Positions 1 to 9,566 are shown, counted from the first letter of the stretch. The stretch is DNA of 45,898 bases from Bdellovibrionales bacterium (GCA_019695175.1 JAIBAM010000022.1:1-45898), one strand, 5' to 3'. Made by a program: numbers and translations. Notes: a model not told the origin generated them from the letters alone.

Positions 1-333
1 GTTTGGCGAGGGAGTCTTTCTTATAGTTGCAATGGGTATGGAAATTTCATCCAGAGTGGCGGTTCGTGCGAGACGGTGTTGGTTCAAAACTTTAATCAAC
101 CCAATTGTATAGGCGGTAATTTGGTAAGTGGTTTTTACACTTCAGCTTATAGGAGCGAGACCGTCTGTTTAAGCGGTCAAAATGTATGCCAGTGGAGTTC
201 AGAAGGTTCTTGTCGAGGATATAATGGAGACTATTATTATGCTGACCGCAGAAGCGGGTCTGGTGGTGGTGGTGGCGGGTTTTTTGGATTTGGTGGTGGT
301 GGTGATGTTGGTGGCGATGGGGATGGAAATTGA
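1..333 (+). CDS. Cys- and Gly-rich protein, 5'-truncated by window edge
   Basis: The reading frame is open from base 1 to the TGA at 331-333, so the gene starts upstream and only its last 110 codons are seen. An in-frame GTG at 76 is unlikely to be the true start because coding continues before it. The visible part has six cysteines spaced through Gly/Ser/Asn/Tyr-rich sequence and ends in a flexible poly-Gly tail (GGGGGG, FGGGG, GDGDGN). This composition suits an exported, disulfide-bonded surface protein. It lies 40 nt upstream of minor pilin genes on the same strand, so it is probably part of that operon, perhaps a pilus-tip or pilus-associated protein. I do not recognise the family. Confidence 0.7.
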   Translation, partial: VWRGSLSYSCNGYGNFIQSGGSCETVLVQNFNQPNCIGGNLVSGFYTSAYRSETVCLSGQNVCQWSSEGSCRGYNGDYYYADRRSGSGGGGGGFFGFGGGGDVGGDGDGN

Positions 334-373
334 TTTAAATTCATTATTTTTTCCAGTTTAGAAAGGAGCATGT

Positions 374-3073
374 TTGAGATTTTCATTTACCAATTTAATT
401 AAAGACTTAAACCGCAGAGGAAATGCTTTGGTCGTTGTTTCAGTGCTTGCATTTGTGGGAATGACCTTAACTACATCACTTTGGAGTTATGTAAACTCTC
501 TTACAATAATGAATTTAAAAACGAAACATGCAATTACGATTCGTGCCCTGATGAACTCAGCAGTGGATTATACTATAAACGGAGTGCGAAATCGTTGGTG
601 TTTTACCAGTTCTTGGACTGTTAATAGTAGCTGTTTGTTAACAGATATAAATAATGTCGAGCGACTGCTCTTGTCCGATGAAGCTTTGCGAACTATCGAG
701 GCCGGTATGCCCGCAATTGATTATGGGGGAAATATTTCAAATGTGAGGATTAAATCAATTAATTCTACTTTGACTTTCGCAAATATTGTACCTGGACATC
801 CACTTTACTATGCAGTGACTGGATTTAAAAATATGGATCAAGATTTTATCATGCACTTCTCTATTACACGAATAGATGATGGTTTAGCTAAGGGAAAAGA
901 AGTGACACTTCAGGTTAAGGTTGATTTGGATACAGTGTCTCCTATTCTAAATCTTCAAAGCAATATTGTTACTGTGGTATCAACGATTATGGTTTTTCCA
1001 AGGGAAATCAGTACAAATGCCTTAATGATTGCAAATGATTTATATTTAGATAGGCCTGCCCCAGGTCTAAATCAAGCTAACCCAGGAGATGTTTATATAC
1101 CGCCTTCTGTTAATGGTACTGATAGCGGAATTCATTTCGCGAGCCCTGTGTTTGTGAATGGAAATATTTTTATTCCCACTGAAGATGCTCCAGGGTTTAC
1201 CTCAGTGACCTTCGCAGACAAAGTCATAGTTGGCGGTGGTTCCATTTTGCAGCAAAGAGGGAATACGGGGGGATTTTCTGCACCCCTGAGCTCTGGATCT
1301 TTAAATGATCGTTATTATTCTCAATCCAAAGTTTTTGGAGGGTTTTTAAATGGTGTTATTTTTGATCCAGAGGCAGATGCCGGACTTAAAGTTTTTGCAG
1401 GAATTCAGAACGTCACTCCGCCTAATTATAATAACGTAAACCTTTGTTTAAGAAGAAATAATGCCAGAGTGGACCTGTCTTTGACTCGTGATACACAGCT
1501 CTTCATTAAATATGATTCTGTCAATTCAAGTGAATCGGTAGCAACAACGGGTTCTAATATTAATTCTACTTATACTTTTTTGGCAGATCTGGGTTCATTA
1601 GATAATTTTTACGCTCAGGGTAATGTGGGTGCAGTAAATCAACGAAGTGTTTATTCCCCAGGAGAGCTAAATCCTAGTCTGACTTACAATGCACCTTCTG
1701 TTGAGGACCAACGTCCTATTATGAGAGCTCAAATTTCCCTTAATGGTTGGAGTCAAAGACCTGCAGCATCTGTTTCAGTAGATTTGGCCCGTAATAGTAT
1801 TCTTAAAATTCCCATGAATCCTTCTGATAGCACTGCAGAAATTGTTATTACAACAACCCCGGTGGTATTGGGAGGTCATGTTCAACCCCAAAGTGTAAAA
1901 ATTAAAGTTGAATTAATAAAACAAGAAAAATTTAATATCATTCCTTATGCAGTCACCTTGAATGGTTCAAACGTTACCACCAGTCTAGAAGGGTCTATTG
2001 ATATAAAAATTCAAGCATTTGATGTGGCCTATATTACTGATAACGTAAACATAAAATCCAATCGAGTTAAAGGGGGACCTGGAGATACATTAAGTTCTGA
2101 GGAGTGTCCTGTCCAATCCAATGGTTATCGTAATGATATTTATGTTTCAGGTGGCACGACTTATCGGTGTTATTCAAAGTTTGCCTGGCATCCGGTTATG
2201 AAAAAATATAAACAAAATGGATTTTCTTTTGCTCGTCCATCAGGAGGTACTGACAGAAGATTTTTGTTGAAACGAGATTCGACAGCGCCAGGTTTGAATG
2301 GTTATTTTACCTGCGCAAATATGGATTCATCCTGTGTGGTTTATGATAGTACTACGGCACCTTTAAATATGGATTTGGTTGCATTTGATGCAGAATGCAA
2401 CTCGCCCCCAACGGGGACAGCCATGTTTCCTTCTTTTGCTGCAGCAAATTGGTCCTCAACAAGTTTTCTAACACAAACCTTTCGTTCTTGGGGGTTTACT
2501 GAAGAAGGAGTTGCACCAAATTTTGGTGTGAATCCAGGAACATTGCTAATTGATGATACTACTTCCTTGTTTAATAGCAACACGAAGCCCACTTTTGTTG
2601 TTAGTTCAATTTATGAAACCTGTAGAATCCGAAAAACAGCCAATTTTGTGGTAGGTTTTTTTGCCTGTCGAAATTTAATTTTTGAAGATGGAAGAGTAAG
2701 CCCTTTAAGAATTATTGGTACTTTTATTGTGGGTAAAATGAGTGTTCCACCAACTGTTATATCGCAAGGGGTGCGTTGGAGTAATATTTACCATCCCAGT
2801 GCCGTTTATGAATTAAGAGCTGCGGGTATTTTATCGACTGGTTCAAATGATAGTTGTGATAGTCCCGAAGTTCCTTTGTGGCATCCTTATCCCTCTGTAG
2901 CCCGCGCGAGTTATCTATTTAAATGCAATCCGGGTTCACTGAGGTCAAAAGCGGATCCATTCAAGTGGACCTTGATGGATCCTGACTGTGGACTGCTTGG
3001 TGCCCAGCAAAAGTGTAAGAATCGAGTCCTGCGTTATCAGATTGTGGAATTAAGAAGGCAGGAATATTTATGA
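374..3073 (+). CDS. Large PilX-like type IV pilus minor pilin / pilus assembly protein
   Basis: 899 residues. The N terminus has a short basic leader (KDLNRRG) followed by a long hydrophobic helix at about residues 21-45 and an amphipathic continuation. This is the lollipop arrangement of PilX/PulK-type minor pilins, although the canonical GFxxxE cleavage motif is absent. The rest is a long Asn/Ser/Thr-rich, beta-looking extracellular domain with scattered cysteines, far larger than classical PilX (about 170-200 aa). The start is TTG at 374, set by AAAGGAG about six bases upstream; the ATG at 370 is in another frame and stops after ten codons. The stop overlaps the next gene by ATGA. Role as tip or priming subunit is inferred from the neighbouring pseudopilins. 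Confidence 0.75.
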   Translation: MRFSFTNLIKDLNRRGNALVVVSVLAFVGMTLTTSLWSYVNSLTIMNLKTKHAITIRALMNSAVDYTINGVRNRWCFTSSWTVNSSCLLTDINNVERLLLSDEALRTIEAGMPAIDYGGNISNVRIKSINSTLTFANIVPGHPLYYAVTGFKNMDQDFIMHFSITRIDDGLAKGKEVTLQVKVDLDTVSPILNLQSNIVTVVSTIMVFPREISTNALMIANDLYLDRPAPGLNQANPGDVYIPPSVNGTDSGIHFASPVFVNGNIFIPTEDAPGFTSVTFADKVIVGGGSILQQRGNTGGFSAPLSSGSLNDRYYSQSKVFGGFLNGVIFDPEADAGLKVFAGIQNVTPPNYNNVNLCLRRNNARVDLSLTRDTQLFIKYDSVNSSESVATTGSNINSTYTFLADLGSLDNFYAQGNVGAVNQRSVYSPGELNPSLTYNAPSVEDQRPIMRAQISLNGWSQRPAASVSVDLARNSILKIPMNPSDSTAEIVITTTPVVLGGHVQPQSVKIKVELIKQEKFNIIPYAVTLNGSNVTTSLEGSIDIKIQAFDVAYITDNVNIKSNRVKGGPGDTLSSEECPVQSNGYRNDIYVSGGTTYRCYSKFAWHPVMKKYKQNGFSFARPSGGTDRRFLLKRDSTAPGLNGYFTCANMDSSCVVYDSTTAPLNMDLVAFDAECNSPPTGTAMFPSFAAANWSSTSFLTQTFRSWGFTEEGVAPNFGVNPGTLLIDDTTSLFNSNTKPTFVVSSIYETCRIRKTANFVVGFFACRNLIFEDGRVSPLRIIGTFIVGKMSVPPTVISQGVRWSNIYHPSAVYELRAAGILSTGSNDSCDSPEVPLWHPYPSVARASYLFKCNPGSLRSKADPFKWTLMDPDCGLLGAQQKCKNRVLRYQIVELRRQEYL

Positions 3074-3561
3074 GTTTAACCAAAGCTAGAAGTGGAATGA
3101 CAATGATAGAACTGGTAGTGGCCATTGGGCTTTTGACTCTGGTTCTTTCTGGTTCCAGCATTTTGGTGCTTCAATCAAAAAGAGTGGTTCAATCTGTCAC
3201 AATCAAAAGATCCAGTTCTTTGCAACTCAACAGTTTGGCGAGCTCGATTCTTTCAAATCCAAAATTGTTTAAGGTTCATTTTGATTCCAGAGAGTCCTAT
3301 GCTTGTTCCGAATTGGCAACAGCTAGACTTCCACTGGCTTGGGATAAAAACACAGTTTACAACCTAGCAGATTGTGATTGGTGTAAAGGGAGAATTGGTT
3401 ACGTGATTCAACCTTTTCCCATTCCGACATTGAGAGGAGTGTATTTGGCAACATTTCGAGTGTATCACCCGGAAGAAACCGCTCAATCTTCAGCCACTTG
3501 TGACTCAGTTGTTATTCCAGGAGTGGAACAATTTCAAATGATTATAGGACTTAAGCAATGA
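3070..3561 (+). CDS. Type IV prepilin-like minor pseudopilin
   Basis: 163 residues with a class III prepilin signal: leader MSLTKARSG, then MTMIELVVAIGLLTLVLSG. Cleavage is expected after Gly9, with Glu at +5 of the mature protein and a hydrophobic helix of about 20 residues. The C-terminal domain has Cys residues, including a DCDWC motif, likely disulfide-bonded outside the cell. It overlaps the preceding and following genes by four bases each (ATGA), so the three pilin genes are translationally coupled. Probably a PilV/GspI-type minor subunit processed by PilD and built into a pilus or pseudopilus tip. The exact subunit class cannot be fixed by eye. Confidence 0.85.
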   Translation: MSLTKARSGMTMIELVVAIGLLTLVLSGSSILVLQSKRVVQSVTIKRSSSLQLNSLASSILSNPKLFKVHFDSRESYACSELATARLPLAWDKNTVYNLADCDWCKGRIGYVIQPFPIPTLRGVYLATFRVYHPEETAQSSATCDSVVIPGVEQFQMIIGLKQ

Positions 3562-4526
3562 AAAATAATTTGCAACCAAATAATTATGGATTCACTTTAA
3601 TTGAAATAATGATTGCAGTGAGCATGTTTGTTTTTTTTATTTTAAGTACAGCTTCCTTTTTGGGGGATATTAGTCTGCTAACCAACAAAACCATAAAAAA
3701 AACTGAAGGTGAAACTGATTTAGCGATCAGTGTGATGCTGATTAACAAAGTGCTTAATGATGCCGCTCCTTCATTTAATTTAGTCAAAAATAATTTAGAT
3801 GACTACAATCGGGAGTTTTTTGAGTATTTTTCTGATGTATCTACGGAAGGAGCAGAACCTAACGAGGTTTTAAGAAAATTAACTTTGTCAGAACAATCAA
3901 GACGATTGGATTTTACTTTTGCAGTTTATAATCGTGCTCAATTTGAACTTATTCATTATTCCCCCATGTCAGCCTATGCCGCTGTTACGCCGGACCCGAC
4001 GATGGAACGTTCATCACCCTTAACTTATGTAGGAATTAATCAAGGCAATATATTAAGTTCTAAATATCCTGAATTATGGCAATCTAACAATCTCTTTTTA
4101 CTAAGAGTTCCCATTCAAATGAGATTTGTTTCTGTTGCAGGTACGGTAAATATGTTTACTCCACCCAGAGAATATAGTTTTGTTGGAAAAATTGTAAATA
4201 ATGAGTTGATTTCGGATACTGATTTACAGAATAGATTTTACACTAAGCATCCTGCAACTGGGGATCCGATACTTTCAGCCGATGCCTTCTTCAGAAATAT
4301 TCCGGCCGTGGGAGGTGGATCGCCTTTGGTTTTGATTCAAGCAATAGAGTTAGTAAAAATATCCCTTGTTTTAAATCAAACCACATCTCGATATGACTTA
4401 CATTTTTTTCGTTATACGAACTCTAATTCAGTCGATACATTAATTGCCCCAGATATTAAAGAAATTGTTTTTAAAAGGGAGTCGATCTCTCGCCCTGTGA
4501 TTCAAGTAACTGTATCTAAATATTGA
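3558..4526 (+). CDS. PilW/GspJ-like minor pseudopilin
   Basis: 322 residues. The N terminus carries a textbook prepilin motif: an 11-residue leader ending in Gly, then FTLIEIMIAVSMFVFFIL with Glu5. The length and the long globular domain after the helix fit PilW/GspJ-class minor pilins. Its ATG overlaps the TGA of the upstream pseudopilin, and the gene is followed 17 bases later by an exported EF-hand protein, so all five genes look like one transcript. It is expected to be matured by prepilin peptidase and to sit with the PilX-like and pseudopilin partners in a pilus-initiating complex. The processing motif is seen directly; the complex is inferred. Confidence 0.85.
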   Translation: MKNNLQPNNYGFTLIEIMIAVSMFVFFILSTASFLGDISLLTNKTIKKTEGETDLAISVMLINKVLNDAAPSFNLVKNNLDDYNREFFEYFSDVSTEGAEPNEVLRKLTLSEQSRRLDFTFAVYNRAQFELIHYSPMSAYAAVTPDPTMERSSPLTYVGINQGNILSSKYPELWQSNNLFLLRVPIQMRFVSVAGTVNMFTPPREYSFVGKIVNNELISDTDLQNRFYTKHPATGDPILSADAFFRNIPAVGGGSPLVLIQAIELVKISLVLNQTTSRYDLHFFRYTNSNSVDTLIAPDIKEIVFKRESISRPVIQVTVSKY

Positions 4527-4543
4527 TAAAAGGACGTTGAACT

Positions 4544-5878
4544 ATGCTAGGCAAAAAAAAACTTTTTTTCTTAGTTTTTATGGGTTTTTTGATTTTAAAC
4601 CCATCCTATGGGGATAGCCCTACTGAAGTCGTGGGATTTACTTCAACTCCCACGGTTCCCACCACTTTAGAAAATGTGGTTGTGGATTCCATGGTGACTG
4701 CTATGGCCACTGCCTACACGCGAATTAATATGCACTTGGGTTGTTTTGCAACCAATCTTAGAAGTGTGGTCAATCCAGTGAGTGAATTCAGTATGGTGAC
4801 AGTTTTACTAGATCTTTATAATTCATCAGGAAACGTGCAAACACATAAGTTTAGATTTCCAGCCGAGTTTTTAAAAAGACCTAGTCAATGGATTTATACA
4901 GCTTCTGATATGAACAAGCTGATTAAAGTGATTGAACCTGCAAACGGGGTTAGAATTAGAGCCTATGAAAATACCATTCAGTTGTTAGTGCCCCACTTAA
5001 AATTGGTGACACTCACTTTAGCTGGAGAAGTGGAAAATTTGTCGGAAAAAAGCTTAACTCTTTCTGGAGTTCGTTTTATTCAAGGGCCCATACCAACCGA
5101 CGAAATGAATATGTTAAGGGCTAGTTTTGCGACAGCAGGTAGACCCTTCCCCGTCAAATATGAACCTGGGGAGTTTGTTGGCTTTAACGGACCTTTAAGC
5201 TCCCGAGTAAACTGGTATATTTCCAATGATACAGGAAGTGTTGATATATCAGTCGATTTTCCTGGGGCGGCCTCGTTGGGTCAGGCGGCAGGGGTGCAGT
5301 ACAGTGGGTTTTGCGGAGGTTTTTACTCTCCGTTAGTACTTTTTTTTAAAAACAAATTTCCAAACTTTACCGTGAATTCAAAATTTCAGCTGATTGAGAA
5401 TCAATCAAATAATATTTATTGGCCAGAAAAAGGTTCAGAAGCTTATTTTTTAGTTTACGACAAGAATTCAAATGGGAAAATAGATGGGGGGGGCGAACTT
5501 TTTGGTGATCGGGATGGTTTTAGAAATGGATTTGAAAATCTTGCTTCTTTCGATTCGAATAAAGACAAAGTGATTGATCAGAAAGACCCAATGTTTTCCA
5601 AACTTAAACTTTGGTATGATAAAAACGCCGATGGTGTGTCACAAAAGGAAGAACTGTTTTCCCTCGGAACTATGGGAGTTGAATCCATTAGTTTGAAATA
5701 TGAAAATGAAACCAAAAAATTTGGTGACCGCGCCGAATACAGACAAAAATCGACTTTTAAATTTTCAAGAAATAAGAACGCAAACAATAATGTAAACAAG
5801 AATGCAAACAATAATGAAAAACAAGTTCAGGAAGGCGTTATAATTGATTTATGGTTGGGATCAACTGGAGGACTTTAG
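4544..5878 (+). CDS. Exported calcium-binding (EF-hand-like) protein of the pilin operon
   Basis: 444 residues. A signal peptide (MLGKKKLFFLVFMGFLILNPSYG) is followed by a large unrecognised domain. From about residue 300 there is a run of three Asp/Asn-rich loops: YDKNSNGKIDGGGELFG, FDSNKDKVIDQKD and YDKNADGVSQKEEL. This arrangement (D-x-N-x-N/D-G, a GELFG turn, then a final ExL-S loop) is the EF-hand/dockerin-like calcium module often found in RTX-type and other secreted proteins. The C terminus holds two copies of an Asn/Lys/Ala repeat. An RBS (AAAGGACG) precedes the ATG. Calcium-dependent folding or adhesion at the pilus is plausible, by analogy with calcium-binding pilus-tip proteins, but is not shown by the sequence. 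Confidence 0.75.
   Translation: MLGKKKLFFLVFMGFLILNPSYGDSPTEVVGFTSTPTVPTTLENVVVDSMVTAMATAYTRINMHLGCFATNLRSVVNPVSEFSMVTVLLDLYNSSGNVQTHKFRFPAEFLKRPSQWIYTASDMNKLIKVIEPANGVRIRAYENTIQLLVPHLKLVTLTLAGEVENLSEKSLTLSGVRFIQGPIPTDEMNMLRASFATAGRPFPVKYEPGEFVGFNGPLSSRVNWYISNDTGSVDISVDFPGAASLGQAAGVQYSGFCGGFYSPLVLFFKNKFPNFTVNSKFQLIENQSNNIYWPEKGSEAYFLVYDKNSNGKIDGGGELFGDRDGFRNGFENLASFDSNKDKVIDQKDPMFSKLKLWYDKNADGVSQKEELFSLGTMGVESISLKYENETKKFGDRAEYRQKSTFKFSRNKNANNNVNKNANNNEKQVQEGVIIDLWLGSTGGL
5774..5816 (+). repeat. Two-copy 24-nt in-frame repeat in EF-hand protein
   Basis: A 19-nt core is repeated with a 24-nt period (5774-5792 and 5798-5816) with one silent C/T difference. It encodes KNANNN-type low-complexity sequence near the C terminus. 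Being a multiple of three, copy-number change would keep the frame. Confidence 0.85.
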
Positions 5879-5905
5879 AAGTTTAAAAAATGGGGGAACG
5901 TTATT

Positions 5906-6610
5906 TTGCGTTGGATATTGCAAGCCTTTCTATTCTTTCTGCAGTTTTTTGCAACACGGTCATTTGCTGAAAATCATTATAAATTATACCGAGGTTTGCA
6001 AATGGCAGGAGTGGTAATTCAATCTAACAAGGGTACGGACAATCCACTGAAATCTGAAATGGATTTTCGATTTGAGCGATTGGAAGTGAAGGTTTTGTCT
6101 GAGGCTTTTACAAGTTGGGGTCTAAAAAAATGTAAGATAACGGAAGGGGTAATGTCAAAAGGAGAAAAAGTAACCACCGTTCAAGTGGCTGGAAAGTTTT
6201 TAAAAATAACAACTGTTCAATTTGGAAAAGTGAGTCGAAAAGAAATTGAATTCAATGGAATTGTTATTCCCAAAACGGTATTTTATAATTATTTGGCTTT
6301 ATTAAAGCACAAAGAAGTAAATACCCCCCAGGAAGTACAGATATTTGATGAATTAACTCTGACTTTACACAAGGTAAAGTGGACTTATTTGGGTCATATT
6401 AAAACTAGATGGAAGGTTTGGTCTCATCAATTTGAATTAAGAGAGAGTCTTAAGGAGATCATTACTTATTCTGAAAAGAATCAGTTGCTAGGGGTTAAAA
6501 ATTTAACCCTTGGCTTTGGTTATCACCATCGCCAACTTAATGCTGATTCGAAGACGTTAATTACCACCTCTTCCAACTTGAAGGGTGTTTCAATCCAAAT
6601 CCATAATTAA
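5906..6610 (+). CDS. Exported protein of unknown function, last gene of pilin operon
   Basis: 234 residues. The N terminus MRWILQAFLFFLQFFATRSFAE is a clear Sec signal peptide with likely cleavage after SFA. The remainder is basic and beta-rich with one Cys, and no family is recognised. The start is TTG at 5906 with a G-rich SD (GGGGGAA) just upstream. An ATG at 5890 opens a different frame that ends after about 26 codons, so it was not used. The gene follows the EF-hand gene after 27 bases on the same strand, so co-transcription with the pilin genes is likely. Function unknown; a periplasmic or surface accessory to that system is a guess from context. Confidence 0.65.
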   Translation: MRWILQAFLFFLQFFATRSFAENHYKLYRGLQMAGVVIQSNKGTDNPLKSEMDFRFERLEVKVLSEAFTSWGLKKCKITEGVMSKGEKVTTVQVAGKFLKITTVQFGKVSRKEIEFNGIVIPKTVFYNYLALLKHKEVNTPQEVQIFDELTLTLHKVKWTYLGHIKTRWKVWSHQFELRESLKEIITYSEKNQLLGVKNLTLGFGYHHRQLNADSKTLITTSSNLKGVSIQIHN

Positions 6611-6845
6611 TGATATCGACTGAAAATATCGTTGCCAGCAAGTACTGTAATTGGGCGGAAGTTTTTTTCTAGCAACTTCATCTCCGAATCGGTTCTTATA
6701 ATAATTTGAATTTGGTGTTATGAAATTGAAAAAACTCCAGTCATTGTGTATGGGTTCGTTTCAAATTATTTTAAGGGCTTTCTTATTGGTTCGTGAGAGT
6801 TTTTGGCTCCATCCCAACTCTAAGGGCCTGTGACGGGGAAATTAG

Positions 6846-7808
6846 ATGAAAATTCATATTGAAATAAGAAAATGTAAATTTAATTTATCTAAACTCATAC
6901 TAAAGATATTTTTTGGTTTTAATTTATTATTTTTTCCTCAACTGGGGTTGGCTCAAGTTTTACCCCTGGGGTCTCAATATTGTTTCGCTATTCTGCTTAG
7001 GCTTATGCATCTTGATAAGGGTTCAAGTGGCGAGAGGTTGACTCCAACTAAGGAGATGCTCCAGATATTAAGGAGTGTTTCCGACCGGGTGCTTTCTCAT
7101 ACTATTTTAGAGGTAAGATCTGCAGCAGCAGGAATACCTCAAGGGGCTGCCATAGTGGATTCTAAAGGAAGAATTATACATGGCAATATGTCACCAGTGG
7201 CATTGGTCTCTCGTGTAAAGGGGATTCTTACGGTTTTAGAGCAGCAGGAAAGTCTTTACTTACCAGCTTTTGATGATGGGGAAGGGTTATTTGCAGTAAG
7301 TTATAATGTTCAGGGATTTGAAGGAATTAATAATTTTATTTATGCCGTATTGGCGGATGCGAATAGAACCTTTCAACCAAATAACTCTATTGAAGATATA
7401 AATAGATTAAGTATACTTCAATTCCTGATTTACTTGGGAAAGGATGTGGATTGGCGTTTTATTCGTCATCTTGATTTATTATATAAGCAAATGAACCCTT
7501 ATTCACCGCAAAGACGTGTGGGTTTAGTTTCAAGAAGTTATATGGTTTCTATTGAGGGAATCAGGAATGTAATTGAACGGGTGAAACAATCTTTCCCCTC
7601 AAATGGATTCCCCCTTATTGAGTTTTTACAAAAACTTGTAAATATCCAATCTCCAATCCTAGTTGCAACAAGCCCCATTCAAAATGAGTCAAAGGTTTGG
7701 GTTGGAGTAGATTTTTTGTTAAGCTGGAATCAGAACAACCCGGTATTGTATGTGGTGATAAGAGGAGGAAGTCACCCACCCATTTTTGGGCCTGAGGATT
7801 CATTTTAG
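6846..7808 (+). CDS. Exported protein of unknown function
   Basis: 320 residues. The N terminus is basic then hydrophobic (LILKIFFGFNLLFFPQLGLAQ), a signal peptide likely cut after LAQ near residue 37. The mature part looks globular and alpha/beta, with few cysteines and no motif I recognise. SD GGGGA lies about eight bases before the ATG. The 235-bp gap to the pilin operon and 117-bp gap to the next gene suggest a separate transcript. No functional call is justified. Confidence 0.6.
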   Translation: MKIHIEIRKCKFNLSKLILKIFFGFNLLFFPQLGLAQVLPLGSQYCFAILLRLMHLDKGSSGERLTPTKEMLQILRSVSDRVLSHTILEVRSAAAGIPQGAAIVDSKGRIIHGNMSPVALVSRVKGILTVLEQQESLYLPAFDDGEGLFAVSYNVQGFEGINNFIYAVLADANRTFQPNNSIEDINRLSILQFLIYLGKDVDWRFIRHLDLLYKQMNPYSPQRRVGLVSRSYMVSIEGIRNVIERVKQSFPSNGFPLIEFLQKLVNIQSPILVATSPIQNESKVWVGVDFLLSWNQNNPVLYVVIRGGSHPPIFGPEDSF

Positions 7809-7925
7809 TCAACTCTTGACCAGTACTGCTATTATCAACACTAGCGTCGAAAAATATTTTATCATCGGTACAGAATTAAATTTTTTTTCAATGTAGTTTG
7901 AGTTTAACTGTGTTTAGAATAAAAA

Positions 7926-9566
7926 ATGTCTAAAGAATTGAATGATTCTGAAACAGCTGAAAAGTTAGCTCAAGAATTTATATCGCAATCACACCTTTAC
8001 AAATTAGGAGGATTGCCTACAGAGGCTAGACATGGAAAAACCATGGAGCTTTCCCATTGGGCTCATGCAGATCTGTCAAAGGCAGTGAATTTGTTGCAGG
8101 AAGTGGATTGTGATGCACTTGACTTAAGTCCTAATTATGAGCAGAAAATTACTTTAATTTCTAAGGCCATACAAAAAACCTTGGTGGCTGGAAAAAAAGT
8201 CTTCATTTGCGGGTGTGGCGCCACAGGACGATTGGCCTTGTGTTTAGAGTATCTCTGGCGAAAAAATGAACTTCATAGTTCTAGTGAAAATCGAAAAAAA
8301 AATGAAAATTATTTAAATCGAGTCGTTGCGTTCATGGCCGGAGGTGATGTGGCTTTGGTCCACTCTTTGGAGGGGTTTGAAGATCATGCCGACTACGGAG
8401 CTCGACAACTGAAGGAGCTGGGCTACACCCCTGAGGACACGTTGATTGCGGTTACGGAAGGTGGGGAAACTCCTTTTGTCATTGGGGCCGCAGAATGGGC
8501 TGCGCAGCAAGCGATTTCAAGGGATCAAGTGTTTTTTTTATTTTGCAATCCGAAAGATCTTTTGCAAAAAACTGTGAGCCGATCCGAACGGGTTTTTCAA
8601 AATTCAAAGATCAAAAGTTTAAGTTTTTACGTGGGGCCCATGGCTCTTTCAGGTAGCACGCGTATGCAAGCGAGCACCATTTTGGAAATGGCACTTGGCG
8701 TTGCTTTTAGTTTTTGGCAAAATCCTTCCGGGATTCGTCGTTGGCTGGAAGTCTTTGTTTCTTTTTATAAGGCATTGGATTTTCGACCTTTTGTCGATCT
8801 GATTCTTGAAGAGGCGAATACTTATACAAACAATAATTATATAATATATTCTGTGGGGGATCTGGGAGTTACTGTCTTTACGGACACAACGGAGCGATCG
8901 CCCACATTCAGTTTGCCCCCATTTAACAATCAATACCTCGAGCGTCCTCTGCATTCGCTCTCTTACATCATGTTTCCTGGGGCCTTAACAACGGAATCAG
9001 CATGGACACAATTATTGCATCGTTCCCCTCGGGTTTTAAACTGGCCTGAAATCAATAACAAAACCTCACTGGACTATCTTTATGGATTTGATTTTAGTCA
9101 TAAGGCGCTCACCTATAGAAAAAGGGTTTTACCTCATTCGAGTCATGCTTTGTTTTCGATTGATTACAGTTCTCTTTTGAAAAATAAAATTCGATTTCGA
9201 ATAAATTCTTATGATTTGACTTTGCCTCTTCCCGATTTGGGGGTTCTTTCTCATCATCTTATTTTGAAAATGTATCTAAATATTCATTCCACATTGGTTA
9301 TGGGTCGATTGAATCGCTACACCAGCAATGTGATGACCTATGTGAACCCCACAAACGGGAAACTCATTGACCGGGCCTTGCGCTATATTCAGTGGATTTT
9401 AAATGATCACCTGCAAATTAAAAATAAGACCGAGGGTTTGAAAAACTTCACTTCTGGTATTGAGGATAGAAGGGTCTTAATTGAATTATTCAAACAAATA
9501 AAGTTATTAAAATCCAATGAATCTGTTGTGCTAAAGACCGTAGAGGCCTTGAAGTCAAAAATCTAG
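7926..9566 (+). CDS. Double-length MurQ/GKRP-like SIS-domain protein
   Basis: 546 residues, against about 300 for MurQ. Residues about 30-280 match the MurQ type: LPTEARHGKTMELS, the sugar-phosphate loop GCGATGRLALCLE with Glu in the catalytic-Glu position, MAGGDVALVHSLEGFEDH, and GSTRMQAST. MurQ's usual ASGRTP loop reads TEGGETP here. Then comes a second domain with TDTTERSPTFSLPPF. The MurQ-like tail motif VNPTNGKLIDRALRYI appears only at about residue 465. Two SIS-like halves followed by a helical lid is the layout of glucokinase regulatory protein (GKRP). It could be an etherase/isomerase acting on N-acetylmuramate 6-phosphate or a sugar-phosphate sensor. There is no strong SD before the ATG. 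Confidence 0.75.
   Translation: MSKELNDSETAEKLAQEFISQSHLYKLGGLPTEARHGKTMELSHWAHADLSKAVNLLQEVDCDALDLSPNYEQKITLISKAIQKTLVAGKKVFICGCGATGRLALCLEYLWRKNELHSSSENRKKNENYLNRVVAFMAGGDVALVHSLEGFEDHADYGARQLKELGYTPEDTLIAVTEGGETPFVIGAAEWAAQQAISRDQVFFLFCNPKDLLQKTVSRSERVFQNSKIKSLSFYVGPMALSGSTRMQASTILEMALGVAFSFWQNPSGIRRWLEVFVSFYKALDFRPFVDLILEEANTYTNNNYIIYSVGDLGVTVFTDTTERSPTFSLPPFNNQYLERPLHSLSYIMFPGALTTESAWTQLLHRSPRVLNWPEINNKTSLDYLYGFDFSHKALTYRKRVLPHSSHALFSIDYSSLLKNKIRFRINSYDLTLPLPDLGVLSHHLILKMYLNIHSTLVMGRLNRYTSNVMTYVNPTNGKLIDRALRYIQWILNDHLQIKNKTEGLKNFTSGIEDRRVLIELFKQIKLLKSNESVVLKTVEALKSKI

Noticed and set aside
6720-6833. Possible 37-codon ORF between the pilin operon and the next gene
   Set aside because: No convincing SD or recognisable product; its end merely precedes the next gene's SD.
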